A DNA stretch of 32,620 bases from Coriobacteriia bacterium (GCA_013336165.1 JAAXUF010000017.1:1-32620), one strand, 5' to 3'. Counted from the stretch's first letter, positions 1-8,203 are shown. The notes: generated by a model from the letters alone, not told the origin. Numbers and translations are program-made.

Positions 1-56
1 TAGCCTGCGTAGAAGAGCTCCGCTGCCTCCGTCTTTGTTGCATCATCCCATTTCAT
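1..56 (-). CDS. 5' fragment of an unidentified gene
   Basis: An open frame on the minus strand starts at ATG 56-54 and runs off the window edge after 18 codons (MKWDDATKTEAAELFYAG). A purine-rich GGGGGTGA at 68-61 lies 4 nt before the ATG and could be its ribosome-binding site. The visible residues are too few to assign a family. It lies downstream of, and in the same direction as, the MerR-type regulator gene, so the two could be functionally linked, but a strong hairpin (77-110) separates them. The fragment could also be chance; the start codon plus ribosome-binding site is the only support. Confidence 0.45.
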   Translation of the reverse strand, partial: MKWDDATKTEAAELFYAG

Positions 57-76
57 GACATCACCCCCAAAAAGAG

Positions 77-110
77 AGTTGGACCCGGAACTTTCATTCC
101 GGGTCCAACT
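77..110 (-). terminator. Perfect 14-bp hairpin, probable terminator after merR
   Basis: Bases 77-90 and 97-110 are exact inverted repeats (14 bp, no mismatch) around a 6-nt loop. Reading the minus strand, the stem is followed by CTCTTTTT, so it looks like an intrinsic terminator for the regulator gene ending at 167. The plus-strand side has no T-run. The T-run is followed at once by the ribosome-binding site of the next minus-strand gene, which is unusual for a simple end-of-operon terminator. Confidence 0.75.
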
Positions 111-166
111 TTAGGGGCGCGGTCCACCGATGCGGATCGCCCTTCATTCTTGAATCGGTGGTGGGC

Positions 167-928
167 TCATGCTTGTTTGCGAGCCGCATTTGCGGTGGTC
201 GCGTCGCAGACGTAGTGCGCCATGCCCGGCCGGATCTTCTCGTACGTCGCCGTGAAGCGCGGGCCGGCGATGTACATCTTGCCGAGCTGTGCGTGCATTT
301 CCCGGGAGCATGGGTAAAACCAGCGGTCTATCTGAAGCCGATGGCGCTCTACGGCATCCATTGCTCTTACATCATCGGGTTCGACGCCTGCGTCCATCAA
401 CGCCGCGATCGCGTTGTTGATGTCCTCGCTCTCTTCCTTGAAGCGCTTCCAGTCCTCCTTCGTGTAGCGCTTCGCCCTGCGGGCCGATTCCCTGTACGCG
501 TCGGTTTCGCCCCAGCGGTCCTTGACCTCGTCCTCGTACTCGGACGGATCGAAGTCGCCGAACACCTCGAACATATCTTCCTTCGTCATCTTGATGCCAC
601 CTTCCAAAGACGCGATTGTCTTGTCGATAAGGCCGACCAGAGCCTCCAGCCTGAGCGCTTGCTCGGCAACCAGAATGCGTTGGGTCATAAGGGCCTCTCG
701 GCGATCGAACGTGGGATCGGCCATGAGGGCTCCGATCTCTTCAAGTCCGAATCCAAGTTCTTTGTAGAACATGACCTGCTGGAGCTTCTCCAGATCCTCG
801 AGCGAGTAGAGCCGGTAGCCGGCTTCAGAGCGTTCCGACGGAACAAGAAGTCCGAGTTCGTCATAATGGTGCAGTGTTCGCACGCTCACGTGTGCAAGCT
901 TCGCCACTTCGCCAACTGTGTACGCCAT
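167..928 (-). CDS. MerR-family regulator, TipA type
   Basis: This 253-residue protein begins with a MerR winged-helix DNA-binding domain at residues 1-70 (MAYTVGEVAKLAHVSVRTLH, then HHYDELGLLVPS and GYRLYS). A dimerisation helix follows. The last ~130 residues, rich in acidic and aromatic positions (EDWKRFKEE, RWFYPC), match a TipAS-type ligand-binding domain, which in known members binds thiopeptides or other bulky antibiotics. The start at 928 is chosen over an ATG 15 nt upstream because GGAGG (941-937) sits 8 nt ahead of it. Its own promoter shows the long spacer typical of MerR-activated promoters, so autoregulation is likely. The ligand and the regulon are unknown. Family assignment is firm; the TipA subgroup is likely. 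Confidence 0.9.
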   Translation of the reverse strand: MAYTVGEVAKLAHVSVRTLHHYDELGLLVPSERSEAGYRLYSLEDLEKLQQVMFYKELGFGLEEIGALMADPTFDRREALMTQRILVAEQALRLEALVGLIDKTIASLEGGIKMTKEDMFEVFGDFDPSEYEDEVKDRWGETDAYRESARRAKRYTKEDWKRFKEESEDINNAIAALMDAGVEPDDVRAMDAVERHRLQIDRWFYPCSREMHAQLGKMYIAGPRFTATYEKIRPGMAHYVCDATTANAARKQA

Positions 929-948
929 CGCATTCGCCTCCATGCAGC

Positions 949-979
949 AGCGTAAACCCTTACGCTACGTCAGGGTCAA
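949..979 (-). promoter_or_regulatory. MerR-type promoter and operator of the regulator gene
   Basis: On the minus strand, TTGACC (979-974) and TACGCT (954-949) are separated by 19 bp, the stretched spacing that MerR proteins correct by twisting DNA. A 21-bp imperfect dyad, accct...agggt at 956-976, fills the spacer. The predicted transcription start lies near 942, immediately before the GGAGG of the gene. Dyad position, spacer length and regulator identity agree, which supports autoregulation. Confidence 0.7.
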
Positions 980-1057
980 TACCCGCTTATCGATTTCTGA
1001 TGCATCGGCGACTACGATGGGTATCACCTGTGCAAACCGATAGGGAGGGGAGAGAGA

Positions 1058-1558
1058 ATGCAAGCCATAGTCGTATACGAATCGCTGTGGGGGAACACTG
1101 CTGCCATAGCTCAAGCCATCGCGGAAGGTCTGGGCAACGGCACGCGCGCCCTCTCGACTACCGAGGCGTTCGGATCGGCGGTGGGCGATGCGGACCTGAT
1201 AGTGGCCGGAGCGCCCGTGCTCGGTTTCAGTCTACCGACTGAGCAGATGCGCGAGAACCTGCGGGTCAACCCGGGCAAAGCGCCCAAGGCTCCTGATCTG
1301 TCACACCCGTCGATGCGGTCGTGGCTCGATGCGCTGCCCGAGGGCAGCGGCCGTTCCGCCGCGTTTGAAACGCGCATCTGGTGGTCGCCTCGCGGTTCGG
1401 CGCCGACGATTTCCCGCGGCCTGGAACGGGCGGGGTACTTTCCGATCAGCAAGGCCGAGCGCTTCATCGTTGAGGGAGGCTACGGGCCTTTGCGCAAAGG
1501 TGAGCTGGAACGGGCGAGGCAATGGGGCGCCGACCTTGCGAAGTTGATGGGCAGCTAG
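1058..1558 (+). CDS. Flavodoxin-like protein
   Basis: The 166-residue product opens with a beta strand and an FMN phosphate-binding loop (VVYESLWGNTAAIAQAI, residues 5-21), followed by DADLIVAGAPV near residues 45-55. This is the layout of a flavodoxin domain, a small cytoplasmic FMN carrier for low-potential electron transfer. The usual loop T/S-x-T-G-x-T appears here as SLWGNT. Gene start is clear: GGGAGGGG lies about 8 nt before the ATG. It stands alone between the divergent regulator gene and valS, so its redox partner cannot be read from context. A flavodoxin domain of unknown partner is the safe call. Confidence 0.82.
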   Translation: MQAIVVYESLWGNTAAIAQAIAEGLGNGTRALSTTEAFGSAVGDADLIVAGAPVLGFSLPTEQMRENLRVNPGKAPKAPDLSHPSMRSWLDALPEGSGRSAAFETRIWWSPRGSAPTISRGLERAGYFPISKAERFIVEGGYGPLRKGELERARQWGADLAKLMGS

Positions 1559-1587
1559 CGCCGCATGCGCTTCCGTGCGTCATCGCC

Positions 1588-1593
1588 TACAAT
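1588..1593 (+). promoter_or_regulatory. Possible -10 element for valS
   Basis: TACAAT at 1588-1593 matches five of six bases of the sigma-70 -10 consensus and lies 45 nt ahead of the valS ATG, beyond the flavodoxin stop. No good -35 is visible at 16-18 bp upstream. The short leader leaves no room for a T-box. Confidence 0.4.
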
Positions 1594-1638
1594 CGTGAGC
1601 ACACTTTGGCGCCGCGACACGACAAGGATGCTCACACG

Positions 1639-4287
1639 ATGACCGAACTCCCCAAGGCATACGATCCCAAGGCCGTTGAAGCCGCAATCTTCGCCTCATG
1701 GCAGAAGGGTGGCTACTTCTCGGCGAAGATCGTTCCGGGGGTAGCGCCGTACTCGGTCGTCATCCCGCCGCCCAACGTAACCGGCTCGTTGCACATGGGC
1801 CATGCGCTCAACAACACAATCCAAGACGTCGTCGTGCGGCGTCAGCGCATGACGGGCCGGCCGACGCTGTGGGTCGTCGGCACGGACCACGCGGGCATCG
1901 CGACACAGAACAAGGTGGAGCAGAAGCTCGCGGCCGAGGGCAGGTCACGCCATGACGTGGGCCGTGAGGCGTTCATCGAAGCGTGTTGGGACTGGCGCCG
2001 CGAGCACGGGTCGACCATCATCGGCCAGCTCAAGGCGATGGGGTGCTCGTGCGACTACGACAACGAACGCTTCACGATGGATCCGGGTTATGCGATCGCG
2101 GTGCGCAGGGTCTTCGTGGACTGGTTCGAGGCAGGGCTTGTCTATCGCGGCAAGCGCATCATCAACTGGTGCCCACGCTGTTCAACTGCGCTGTCCGACA
2201 TCGAGGTCGAACATGAGGATGTCGACGGGAGCCTGTGGTTCATTCGCTATCCACTGAAGGAGCCCGTGGGAAGCCGAGACCACATAGTGGTTGCGACCAC
2301 GCGCCCGGAGACGATGCTCGGTGACACGTGCGTGGCCGTGAACCCGGATGACGAGCGCTACCGCGATCTCATCGGCGCGACTGTGGTGCTCCCGCTTGTC
2401 GGGCGCGAGATCCCGATTGTGGCGGACGCCTACGTCGACCCGGCGTTCGGGACGGGTGCGGTCAAGGTCACGCCCGCTCACGACCCCAACGACTTCGAGA
2501 TCGGCGAGCGGCACGGAGTCGCCAAGATCAACATCATGAACGCCGACGCGACCATCGCGGCCGAGGGCGGCGCCTACGCGGGGCTCGATCGCTACGAGGC
2601 GCGCAAGCGGGTGCTGGACGACCTCGAGGCGCAGGGGCTGCTCGTGAAGATCGACGAGCACATGCACTCCGTCGGGCACTGCTACCGCTGTCACACCGTG
2701 GTGGAGCCGTGGCTCTCCGACCAGTGGTTCGTCGACATGAAACCTCTTGCGGCGCCGGCCATTGAAGTCGTGCGCGATGGCTCCGTCACCTACCATCCCA
2801 AGCGCTGGGAGAACGTCTATTACCACTGGATGGAGAACATCCGCGACTGGTGCATTTCGCGCCAGCTCTGGTGGGGTCACCGCATTCCGGTGTTCTACTG
2901 CGACGCGTGCGGCGAGACGGTCGCTTCGATGGACGACCTGGCCACCTGCCCGGTGTGCGGCGCACCGGTTCGCCAGGACGAAGACGTGCTCGACACGTGG
3001 TTCTCGTCTCAACTGTGGCCGTTTGCCACGCTCGGCTGGCCCGAAGAGACGCCCGAGCTCGGCTACTTCTACCCGACCAATGTGCTCTCAACCGCTCGCG
3101 ACATCCTGTTCCTCTGGGTCGCGCGCATGGTGATGAGCGGGCTGTCGTTTCCTGGTGACATTCCTTTCGCCGACGTCATCATCCACCCGACGGTCTTCAA
3201 CGCCGAGGGCAAGCGCATGAGCAAGTCGCTGGGCACCGGCGTCGATCCGCTCGATCTCATGGAGCATTACGGCGCCGACGGCATGCGTTTCGGCCTGATG
3301 CTCCAGCTCACCGGTAGTCAGGACATCAAGTTCGCCGAGGAGAAGCTCATATCGAGTCGCAACTTCGCCAACAAGATCTGGAACGCCAGCCGTTTCGTGT
3401 CGATGAACCTTGAGGGCTACATTCCCGGCCCTCCAGTCGCCGAGAAGGTCGCCGACCGCTGGATCCTCTCGCGCCTCGCGGATCTCTCCGCCCGCGTCGA
3501 TGAGGGCCTCGACACCTACGAGTTCGGCGAGACCGCCCGTGCGCTCTACGACTTCTTCTGGAACGAGTTCTGCGATTGGTACATCGAGCTTTCCAAGTCG
3601 CGTCTTGCGGCTGGCGGAGAGCACCGGTTGGCTGTGCAGCGTGTGCTGGTCTTTGTGCTCGATCAGGCACTACGCCTGCTGCACCCGATGATGCCGTTTG
3701 TGACCGACGAGATCTGGCGCACGCTGCCTCTGCCGGATGCCGACCGCGCCGATTCGCTCATGATCGCCGCGTGGCCCAACGCCAATGCGCTCTCGCGATT
3801 CGCCGACGAAGGCGCTGAGCGCTCGATCAGCCGCCTCATCGAGGTGATCGTAGGTGTGCGCGCAGTGCGCGCGCGCTACACGATCCCACCCAAGCAGGGT
3901 CTCACGATCGCGATCAGGACGACCGGGGACGCCGAGAACCAGTGGGTCGAGAGCGAGTTCGGCGGGATGGCATCACTTGCAGGCGTCGCGTCGTTCTCGG
4001 CAGGGGTGGATGTTGCGAAGCCCGCGCACTCGGCGACGGTGATTGCGAGCGGGATGGAGATCTACATTCCGCTGGAGGGCCTTGTGGACTTCGAAGCTGA
4101 GGCCGCGCGCCTCGGACGCGACCGCGATAAGGCAGCCACAGAGCTCAAACGGCTCGAGGGCAAGCTTTCGAATGAAGGATTCCTTGCGAAAGCCGCGCCG
4201 GAGATCGTTGAGAAGGACCGCGCCCGTGCGGCCGAGTTGACCGATGCGCTGATGCTCCTCGAAGCCCAGCTCGCCGAGTTGGCTTAA
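1639..4287 (+). CDS. valS: Valyl-tRNA synthetase
   Basis: This 882-residue class I synthetase charges tRNA-Val and edits mischarged threonine. The HIGH-type signature is HMGH at residues 52-55, after PPPNVTGSL. The KMSKS loop reads RMSKS at 526-530. An editing domain lies between (TTRPETMLGDT near residue 220), two CxxC pairs in the catalytic half (CDACG, CPVCG) suggest a zinc ribbon, and the C-terminus is the charged coiled-coil arm typical of ValRS. The frame is open further upstream into the flavodoxin gene, but the start at 1639 is chosen because AAGGATG sits 8 nt before it and MTELPKAYDPK is the usual N-terminus. The gene is 23 nt ahead of folC and probably cotranscribed with it. Confidence 0.97.
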   Translation: MTELPKAYDPKAVEAAIFASWQKGGYFSAKIVPGVAPYSVVIPPPNVTGSLHMGHALNNTIQDVVVRRQRMTGRPTLWVVGTDHAGIATQNKVEQKLAAEGRSRHDVGREAFIEACWDWRREHGSTIIGQLKAMGCSCDYDNERFTMDPGYAIAVRRVFVDWFEAGLVYRGKRIINWCPRCSTALSDIEVEHEDVDGSLWFIRYPLKEPVGSRDHIVVATTRPETMLGDTCVAVNPDDERYRDLIGATVVLPLVGREIPIVADAYVDPAFGTGAVKVTPAHDPNDFEIGERHGVAKINIMNADATIAAEGGAYAGLDRYEARKRVLDDLEAQGLLVKIDEHMHSVGHCYRCHTVVEPWLSDQWFVDMKPLAAPAIEVVRDGSVTYHPKRWENVYYHWMENIRDWCISRQLWWGHRIPVFYCDACGETVASMDDLATCPVCGAPVRQDEDVLDTWFSSQLWPFATLGWPEETPELGYFYPTNVLSTARDILFLWVARMVMSGLSFPGDIPFADVIIHPTVFNAEGKRMSKSLGTGVDPLDLMEHYGADGMRFGLMLQLTGSQDIKFAEEKLISSRNFANKIWNASRFVSMNLEGYIPGPPVAEKVADRWILSRLADLSARVDEGLDTYEFGETARALYDFFWNEFCDWYIELSKSRLAAGGEHRLAVQRVLVFVLDQALRLLHPMMPFVTDEIWRTLPLPDADRADSLMIAAWPNANALSRFADEGAERSISRLIEVIVGVRAVRARYTIPPKQGLTIAIRTTGDAENQWVESEFGGMASLAGVASFSAGVDVAKPAHSATVIASGMEIYIPLEGLVDFEAEAARLGRDRDKAATELKRLEGKLSNEGFLAKAAPEIVEKDRARAAELTDALMLLEAQLAELA

Positions 4288-4310
4288 GAGATGCTGAAAG
4301 GCTCGGCGAG

Positions 4311-5666
4311 ATGACGTACGACGAAGTGCAGGCGGCGCTCAAAGGGGCCGCCATCTTCGGCGTGAATCCGTCGCTTGAAGGCGTTACGGAGCTGGTCGAC
4401 GAGCTTGGCAGGCCGCAAGACAGCTTCGCCTCCGTGCAGATCACGGGCACCAACGGCAAGACGTCGACGTCGCGGATCACCGCAGCGCTGCTTCGCGCCG
4501 AGGGCTTCCGGGTCGGGCTCTACACGAGCCCTGAGCTTCAGCGCAACCCCGACCGCATCGAGATCGACGGCGCGGTGGTTTCCGATGCCGATTTCGCGCT
4601 CGCGATCGAGGCCGCCGTCCGCGCCGCGGAGCGCCTGCGCGGCGAAGGTGTTATCGGAACTGCGGCCGGCTTCACGCAGTTCGAGCTCCTGACCGCCGGC
4701 GCGCTGTGGCTCTTCCGCGAGCGCTCGGTCGACTTCGCGGTGCTCGAAGTGGGGATGGGCGGGCGCTGGGACGCCACGAGCGTCGCGTCTCCCAGCGTGG
4801 CCGTCATCACCGGTGTCGGTCTCGATCACACCGCAATCCTCGGCGATACGCTCGAAGCCATCGCCGCCGAGAAGGCCGCGATCATCAGGCCCGCGTCGAG
4901 CCCCGTGCTGGGCCCCGGTGTCGTCGGCCTGGATGCGATCTTCCTAGAGCGCGCCGAGAGCGTGGACACGCACGCACGGGCGGTGCGCGCGGTGGGTGAG
5001 CCCACGCCGGTGTCCGAGACGCTCACCGTGCGCTACCGGCTCGCCGCGCGTCCTGACCGCCCGGGCGGCAGCGTCGTGGTGGATGTCACTGGCGTCCACG
5101 GCGCGTACGGCGCCTTGGCGCTGCGCGGTGCGAGCTACCAAGCCGCCAACATCGCCGTGGCTGTCGGAGCCGCCGAGGCCGCGCTTGGGCGCGCGCTATC
5201 GGCCGATCGCGCGCGGGAAGCCCTCGGCAGGCTGGCGATCCCCGGCCGCTTCGAGCTGGTCCGCGAGAACCCGCCCATCGTCGTCGACGGCTCGCACAAC
5301 CCGCAGGCCGCATCCGTTCTCGCCGACGCCGTTCGCGAGGCGTTCCCCGATGCGCGGCCGGCCGTCCTTCTCGGCATCCTCGCCGACAAGGACGCCGAGG
5401 GCATCGTTCGCGCGCTCGCGCCGGTGGCCTCCCGCATCGTCGTCACGCAGTCGCGATCCCCTCGAGCGATGTCCGCCGATGCGCTGGCCGAATTGGTCGA
5501 GCGAGTAACGGGGGAGGCGCCCGAAGGCGTGTTCTCAAGCGTGGCCCAGGCGCTGGCCGCCTTGATTTCCCTCACGCCGGAAGGCCTCCTCGTGACGGGA
5601 AGCATCACGACCGCCGGTGAAGCGCGCGGGTTGCTGCTCGACGATTCGACAACACTCAGCCGCTGA
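4311..5666 (+). CDS. folC: Folylpolyglutamate / dihydrofolate synthase
   Basis: The 451-residue protein belongs to the Mur ligase superfamily and adds glutamate to folates (and possibly to dihydropteroate) using ATP in the cytoplasm. The P-loop GTNGKTS is at residues 46-52, the central motif VLEVGMGGRWDATS lies near 145-160, GLDHTAILGDT follows, and the C-terminal ligase domain contains VVDGSHNPQAA. Two positions differ from the usual text: TSPE (72-75) where TSPH is common, and GGRWDAT where GGRLDAT is common. AAAGG lies 9 nt before the ATG. The valS-folC pairing is frequent in bacteria and supports the call. Whether it has both synthase activities cannot be read from sequence. Confidence 0.93.
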   Translation: MTYDEVQAALKGAAIFGVNPSLEGVTELVDELGRPQDSFASVQITGTNGKTSTSRITAALLRAEGFRVGLYTSPELQRNPDRIEIDGAVVSDADFALAIEAAVRAAERLRGEGVIGTAAGFTQFELLTAGALWLFRERSVDFAVLEVGMGGRWDATSVASPSVAVITGVGLDHTAILGDTLEAIAAEKAAIIRPASSPVLGPGVVGLDAIFLERAESVDTHARAVRAVGEPTPVSETLTVRYRLAARPDRPGGSVVVDVTGVHGAYGALALRGASYQAANIAVAVGAAEAALGRALSADRAREALGRLAIPGRFELVRENPPIVVDGSHNPQAASVLADAVREAFPDARPAVLLGILADKDAEGIVRALAPVASRIVVTQSRSPRAMSADALAELVERVTGEAPEGVFSSVAQALAALISLTPEGLLVTGSITTAGEARGLLLDDSTTLSR

Positions 5667-5691
5667 TCTGCGCCGTCATGCGACCTTCTGT

Positions 5692-5700
5692 TAGAATCTC
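5692..5700 (+). promoter_or_regulatory. Possible extended -10 promoter
   Basis: TGTTAGAAT at 5692-5700 matches an extended -10 (TGn plus TAGAAT) and lies 45 nt before the zinc-ribbon gene start, after the folC stop. A convincing -35 is missing, which extended -10 promoters can tolerate. Confidence 0.4.
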
Positions 5701-5745
5701 GCTTGCGTGCCAGGGACGGACGCGAGTTGTCTGAAAGGGACATTG

Positions 5746-6189
5746 ATGACTGAATTGCTTGCACCGATCCTCACGAGCCCCGCTTTCAAGCTGGCCGAAC
5801 AGCTTATCGCACTCTTCGCGATAGTCCTCTATGCGGCGACCATATTCTGGACGTTTCGCGACGCTAACCGCCGAGGCGCCATGGGCTGGTTCTGGGCGCT
5901 CGTGATCGCCGTTTCGATCGTGTTCTTCCCGATCGCCCTTGTGTTCTATATCGTGGTTCGCCCGCCTGAGACTCTTGAGGACACCCGCGAGCGCGAGCTG
6001 GAGATCTTGGCACGCGAGACGGAGTTGCGGCGCGACCACCAGACGTGTTCCAGATGTCAGAGTTTCGTTCAGGAAGACTACATCGTGTGCCCCAAGTGCA
6101 TGGCTACACTTCGCAAGCCCTGCACCAGCTGCGGTCATGCGCTCGAGTTGGAATGGAATGTCTGCCCCTACTGTGCTACTAAGCAATAG
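5746..6189 (+). CDS. Membrane-anchored double zinc-ribbon protein
   Basis: This 147-residue protein has two hydrophobic segments (about residues 15-36 and 47-72) joined by a short basic loop (RDANRRG). A charged helical linker follows, then a C-terminal double zinc ribbon. Eight cysteines form four CxxC pairs: 101/104, 115/118, 126/129 and 140/143, the DZANK-like pattern. The topology suggests two membrane spans with the ribbons on one face, probably cytoplasmic. The start at 5746 is chosen because AAAGGG precedes it by 6 nt; an in-frame ATG 39 nt upstream lacks such a site. It lies between folC and thrS but shares no obvious pathway with them. Function unknown; the ribbons may bind protein or nucleic acid. 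Confidence 0.8.
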   Translation: MTELLAPILTSPAFKLAEQLIALFAIVLYAATIFWTFRDANRRGAMGWFWALVIAVSIVFFPIALVFYIVVRPPETLEDTRERELEILARETELRRDHQTCSRCQSFVQEDYIVCPKCMATLRKPCTSCGHALELEWNVCPYCATKQ

Positions 6190-6225
6190 GGCGCAGTTCG
6201 GAGAGGCTCGAGCAGTACGCATCGC

Positions 6226-6252
6226 GCTGCCCCGTATCCGATGCGGGGCAGC
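6226..6252 (+). promoter_or_regulatory. Hairpin just upstream of the thrS ribosome-binding site
   Basis: GCTGCCCCG (6226-6234) and CGGGGCAGC (6244-6252) form a perfect 9-bp stem with a 9-nt loop. It is followed by TTCATAAG and then the AGGAG of thrS. There is no T-run, so it is a weak terminator at best; it could end the zinc-ribbon message or influence thrS translation. No T-box features are present in this 88-nt gap. Confidence 0.5.
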
Positions 6253-6277
6253 TTCATAAGAGGAGAGCGAGACAGCA

Positions 6278-8191
6278 ATGCCAGATATCACCGTAGGGCT
6301 TCCGGACGGCACTCTGAAGGTAATCCCCGAAGGGTCGACGGTTTTCGGACTCGCGGAGACGATCGGCCCGCGTTTGGCAGCCTCCGCTCTTGCAGGCAAG
6401 GTCAACGGCAAGCTCGTGGACGTCGGCGAGGTTCTCGGCGAAGGCGACTCTGTGGAGATCATCACGAGTAAGAGCCCCGAAGCACTCCACATTCTGCGCC
6501 ACTCGGCTGCGCACGTGATGGCCGAGGCGGTCAAGGACCTCTTTCCGATGGCGCAGTTCGGTATCGGCCCCGCGATTGAGGACGGTTTCTACTACGACTT
6601 CGAGATCGGCCGCCCGTTCACGCCGGAAGACCTGACGGCGATCGAGGAGCGCATGAGCCAGATAGTCGCCGAGGAGTTGCCGTTCAAGCGCACCGAGCTT
6701 GACAGGCTCGAGGCGTGGGACGAGTTCGAACAGCAGGACCTCAAGCGCGAGCTCATCTCCGAGCTTCCTGAGGGCGAGACGATCTCGATCTACCGCCAAG
6801 GCAACTTCACCGACCTGTGTCGCGGACCGCATCTGCCCAACACCGGTTTCATCGGTGCGTTCAAGCTGACCAAGATCGCCGGGGCCTACTGGCGCGGCGA
6901 CTCGAAGCGTCCGATGCTTCAGCGCATCTACGGCACCGCATGGTTCACGCAGAAGGACCTGGAGGCCTACCTCACCCGCATCGAGGAGGCCGAGAAGCGC
7001 GACCACCGCAAGTTGGGCAAGGAACTCGATCTCTTCAGCTTCCACGAGGTCGCGGGCGCGGGCCTGCCGATCTACCACCCCAAGGGTGCGCGCGTGCTGC
7101 GGCTCATGCAGGAGTGGCTGCGCGGTGTGCTCTACGAGCGCGGCTACGAAGAGGCCATCACGCCACATATCTACAAGACCGACGTGTGGAAGATCAGTGG
7201 GCACTACGACTTCTACGGCGAGAACATGTACTTCTTCAACATCGACGAAGGGGAGGGCAAGACCAACGAGTATGCGGTCAAGCCCATGAACTGCCCCGGC
7301 CACGTCCTGATCTTCGCAAACGATGTGCGCAGCTACCGCGATCTGCCGATGCGCATCAGCGAGTTTGGCACCGTGTACCGTCATGAGCTTTCCGGTGTCG
7401 TACACGGCCTCATGCGTGCTCGTGGCTTCACTCAGGACGACGCCCACATCTTCTGCACGGCCGAGCAAGTCCACGACGAGGTCATCGGCATGCTCGACTT
7501 CGTCGACTACGTCATGGGCGTCTTCGGTTTCGAGTACTCGGCGGAGGTCTCCACGCGCCCCGAGAAGTCGATCGGTGAGGATGCGGACTGGGCGATTGCG
7601 ACGGATGCGCTCATCGAAACGCTCAAGGAGCGTGGTATCGACTTCGAGATCAACGAGGGCGACGGGGCGTTTTACGGCCCCAAGATCGACATCAAGCTCA
7701 AAGATGCGATCGGTCGTACGTGGCAGTGCTCAACGATCCAGGTCGATTTCAACTTCCCGGCCAGATTTGGCCTCACGTACCGCACCGCCGAGAACACCGA
7801 GGCGACGCCGTTCATGCTGCACCGCACGATCCTGGGCAGCATGGAGCGCTTCTTCGGCATCCTGATCGAGCACTACGCCGGGGCGTTCCCGACGTGGCTT
7901 GCGCCTATCCAGGCGGTACTCATCCCGATTTCGGATCGCCATCTGGAACACACGGAGTCCGTCTCCAAGCGCCTGCGCACGTTAGGCCTGCGCACCGAGG
8001 TCTACTCGGCAAACGAGCCGATGCGCGTCAAGATCGCGAAGGCACAGCAGCAGAAGGTTCCCTACATGCTGGTGATCGGCGACAAGGAAGTCGAGACGGA
8101 TACCGTATCCGTGCGCGAGCGTACGCACGGGGACACCGGCGCCATGGGCGTCTCGGCGTTCGCAGAGATGGTTCTTGCCGAGAAGCCGTAG
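6278..8191 (+). CDS. thrS: Threonyl-tRNA synthetase
   Basis: The 637-residue class II synthetase is full length. An N-terminal TGS domain (1-62) is followed by the editing domain with its HxxxH (H75, H79) and DLCRGPH (C181, H185) metal-type sites that remove serine. The catalytic core has the three zinc ligands expected for ThrRS: C339 (in MNCPGH), H390 (in DDAHIFC) and H515 (in MLHRTI). The C-terminal anticodon-binding domain ends with the usual GDKEVET region. AGGAGAG lies about 10 nt before the ATG. The downstream infC promoter sits in its last codons, so thrS and infC are adjacent but at least partly independent units, as in many bacteria with thrS-infC-rpmI-rplT order. Confidence 0.97.
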   Translation: MPDITVGLPDGTLKVIPEGSTVFGLAETIGPRLAASALAGKVNGKLVDVGEVLGEGDSVEIITSKSPEALHILRHSAAHVMAEAVKDLFPMAQFGIGPAIEDGFYYDFEIGRPFTPEDLTAIEERMSQIVAEELPFKRTELDRLEAWDEFEQQDLKRELISELPEGETISIYRQGNFTDLCRGPHLPNTGFIGAFKLTKIAGAYWRGDSKRPMLQRIYGTAWFTQKDLEAYLTRIEEAEKRDHRKLGKELDLFSFHEVAGAGLPIYHPKGARVLRLMQEWLRGVLYERGYEEAITPHIYKTDVWKISGHYDFYGENMYFFNIDEGEGKTNEYAVKPMNCPGHVLIFANDVRSYRDLPMRISEFGTVYRHELSGVVHGLMRARGFTQDDAHIFCTAEQVHDEVIGMLDFVDYVMGVFGFEYSAEVSTRPEKSIGEDADWAIATDALIETLKERGIDFEINEGDGAFYGPKIDIKLKDAIGRTWQCSTIQVDFNFPARFGLTYRTAENTEATPFMLHRTILGSMERFFGILIEHYAGAFPTWLAPIQAVLIPISDRHLEHTESVSKRLRTLGLRTEVYSANEPMRVKIAKAQQQKVPYMLVIGDKEVETDTVSVRERTHGDTGAMGVSAFAEMVLAEKP

Positions 8192-8203
8192 CGCGGGTAT
8201 ACT
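8175..8203 (+). promoter_or_regulatory. Promoter of infC-rpmI-rplT
   Basis: TTGCCG (8175-8180) and TATACT (8198-8203) are 17 bp apart, a good sigma-70-type match. The -35 and part of the spacer lie within the last codons of thrS. Transcription would start near 8210, giving a leader of about 240 nt before infC. Confidence 0.7.

Noticed and set aside
158-955. 265-codon plus-strand frame over the regulator gene
   Set aside because: The minus strand gives an unmistakable MerR/TipA protein with its own promoter and ribosome-binding site.
1559-1638. T-box for valS
   Set aside because: The gap is only 80 nt and has no T-box core sequence. The same holds for the regions before thrS and tyrS.
6254-7474. 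406-codon open frame antisense to thrS
   Set aside because: Same cause; thrS is intact on the plus strand and the antisense product has no domain pattern.
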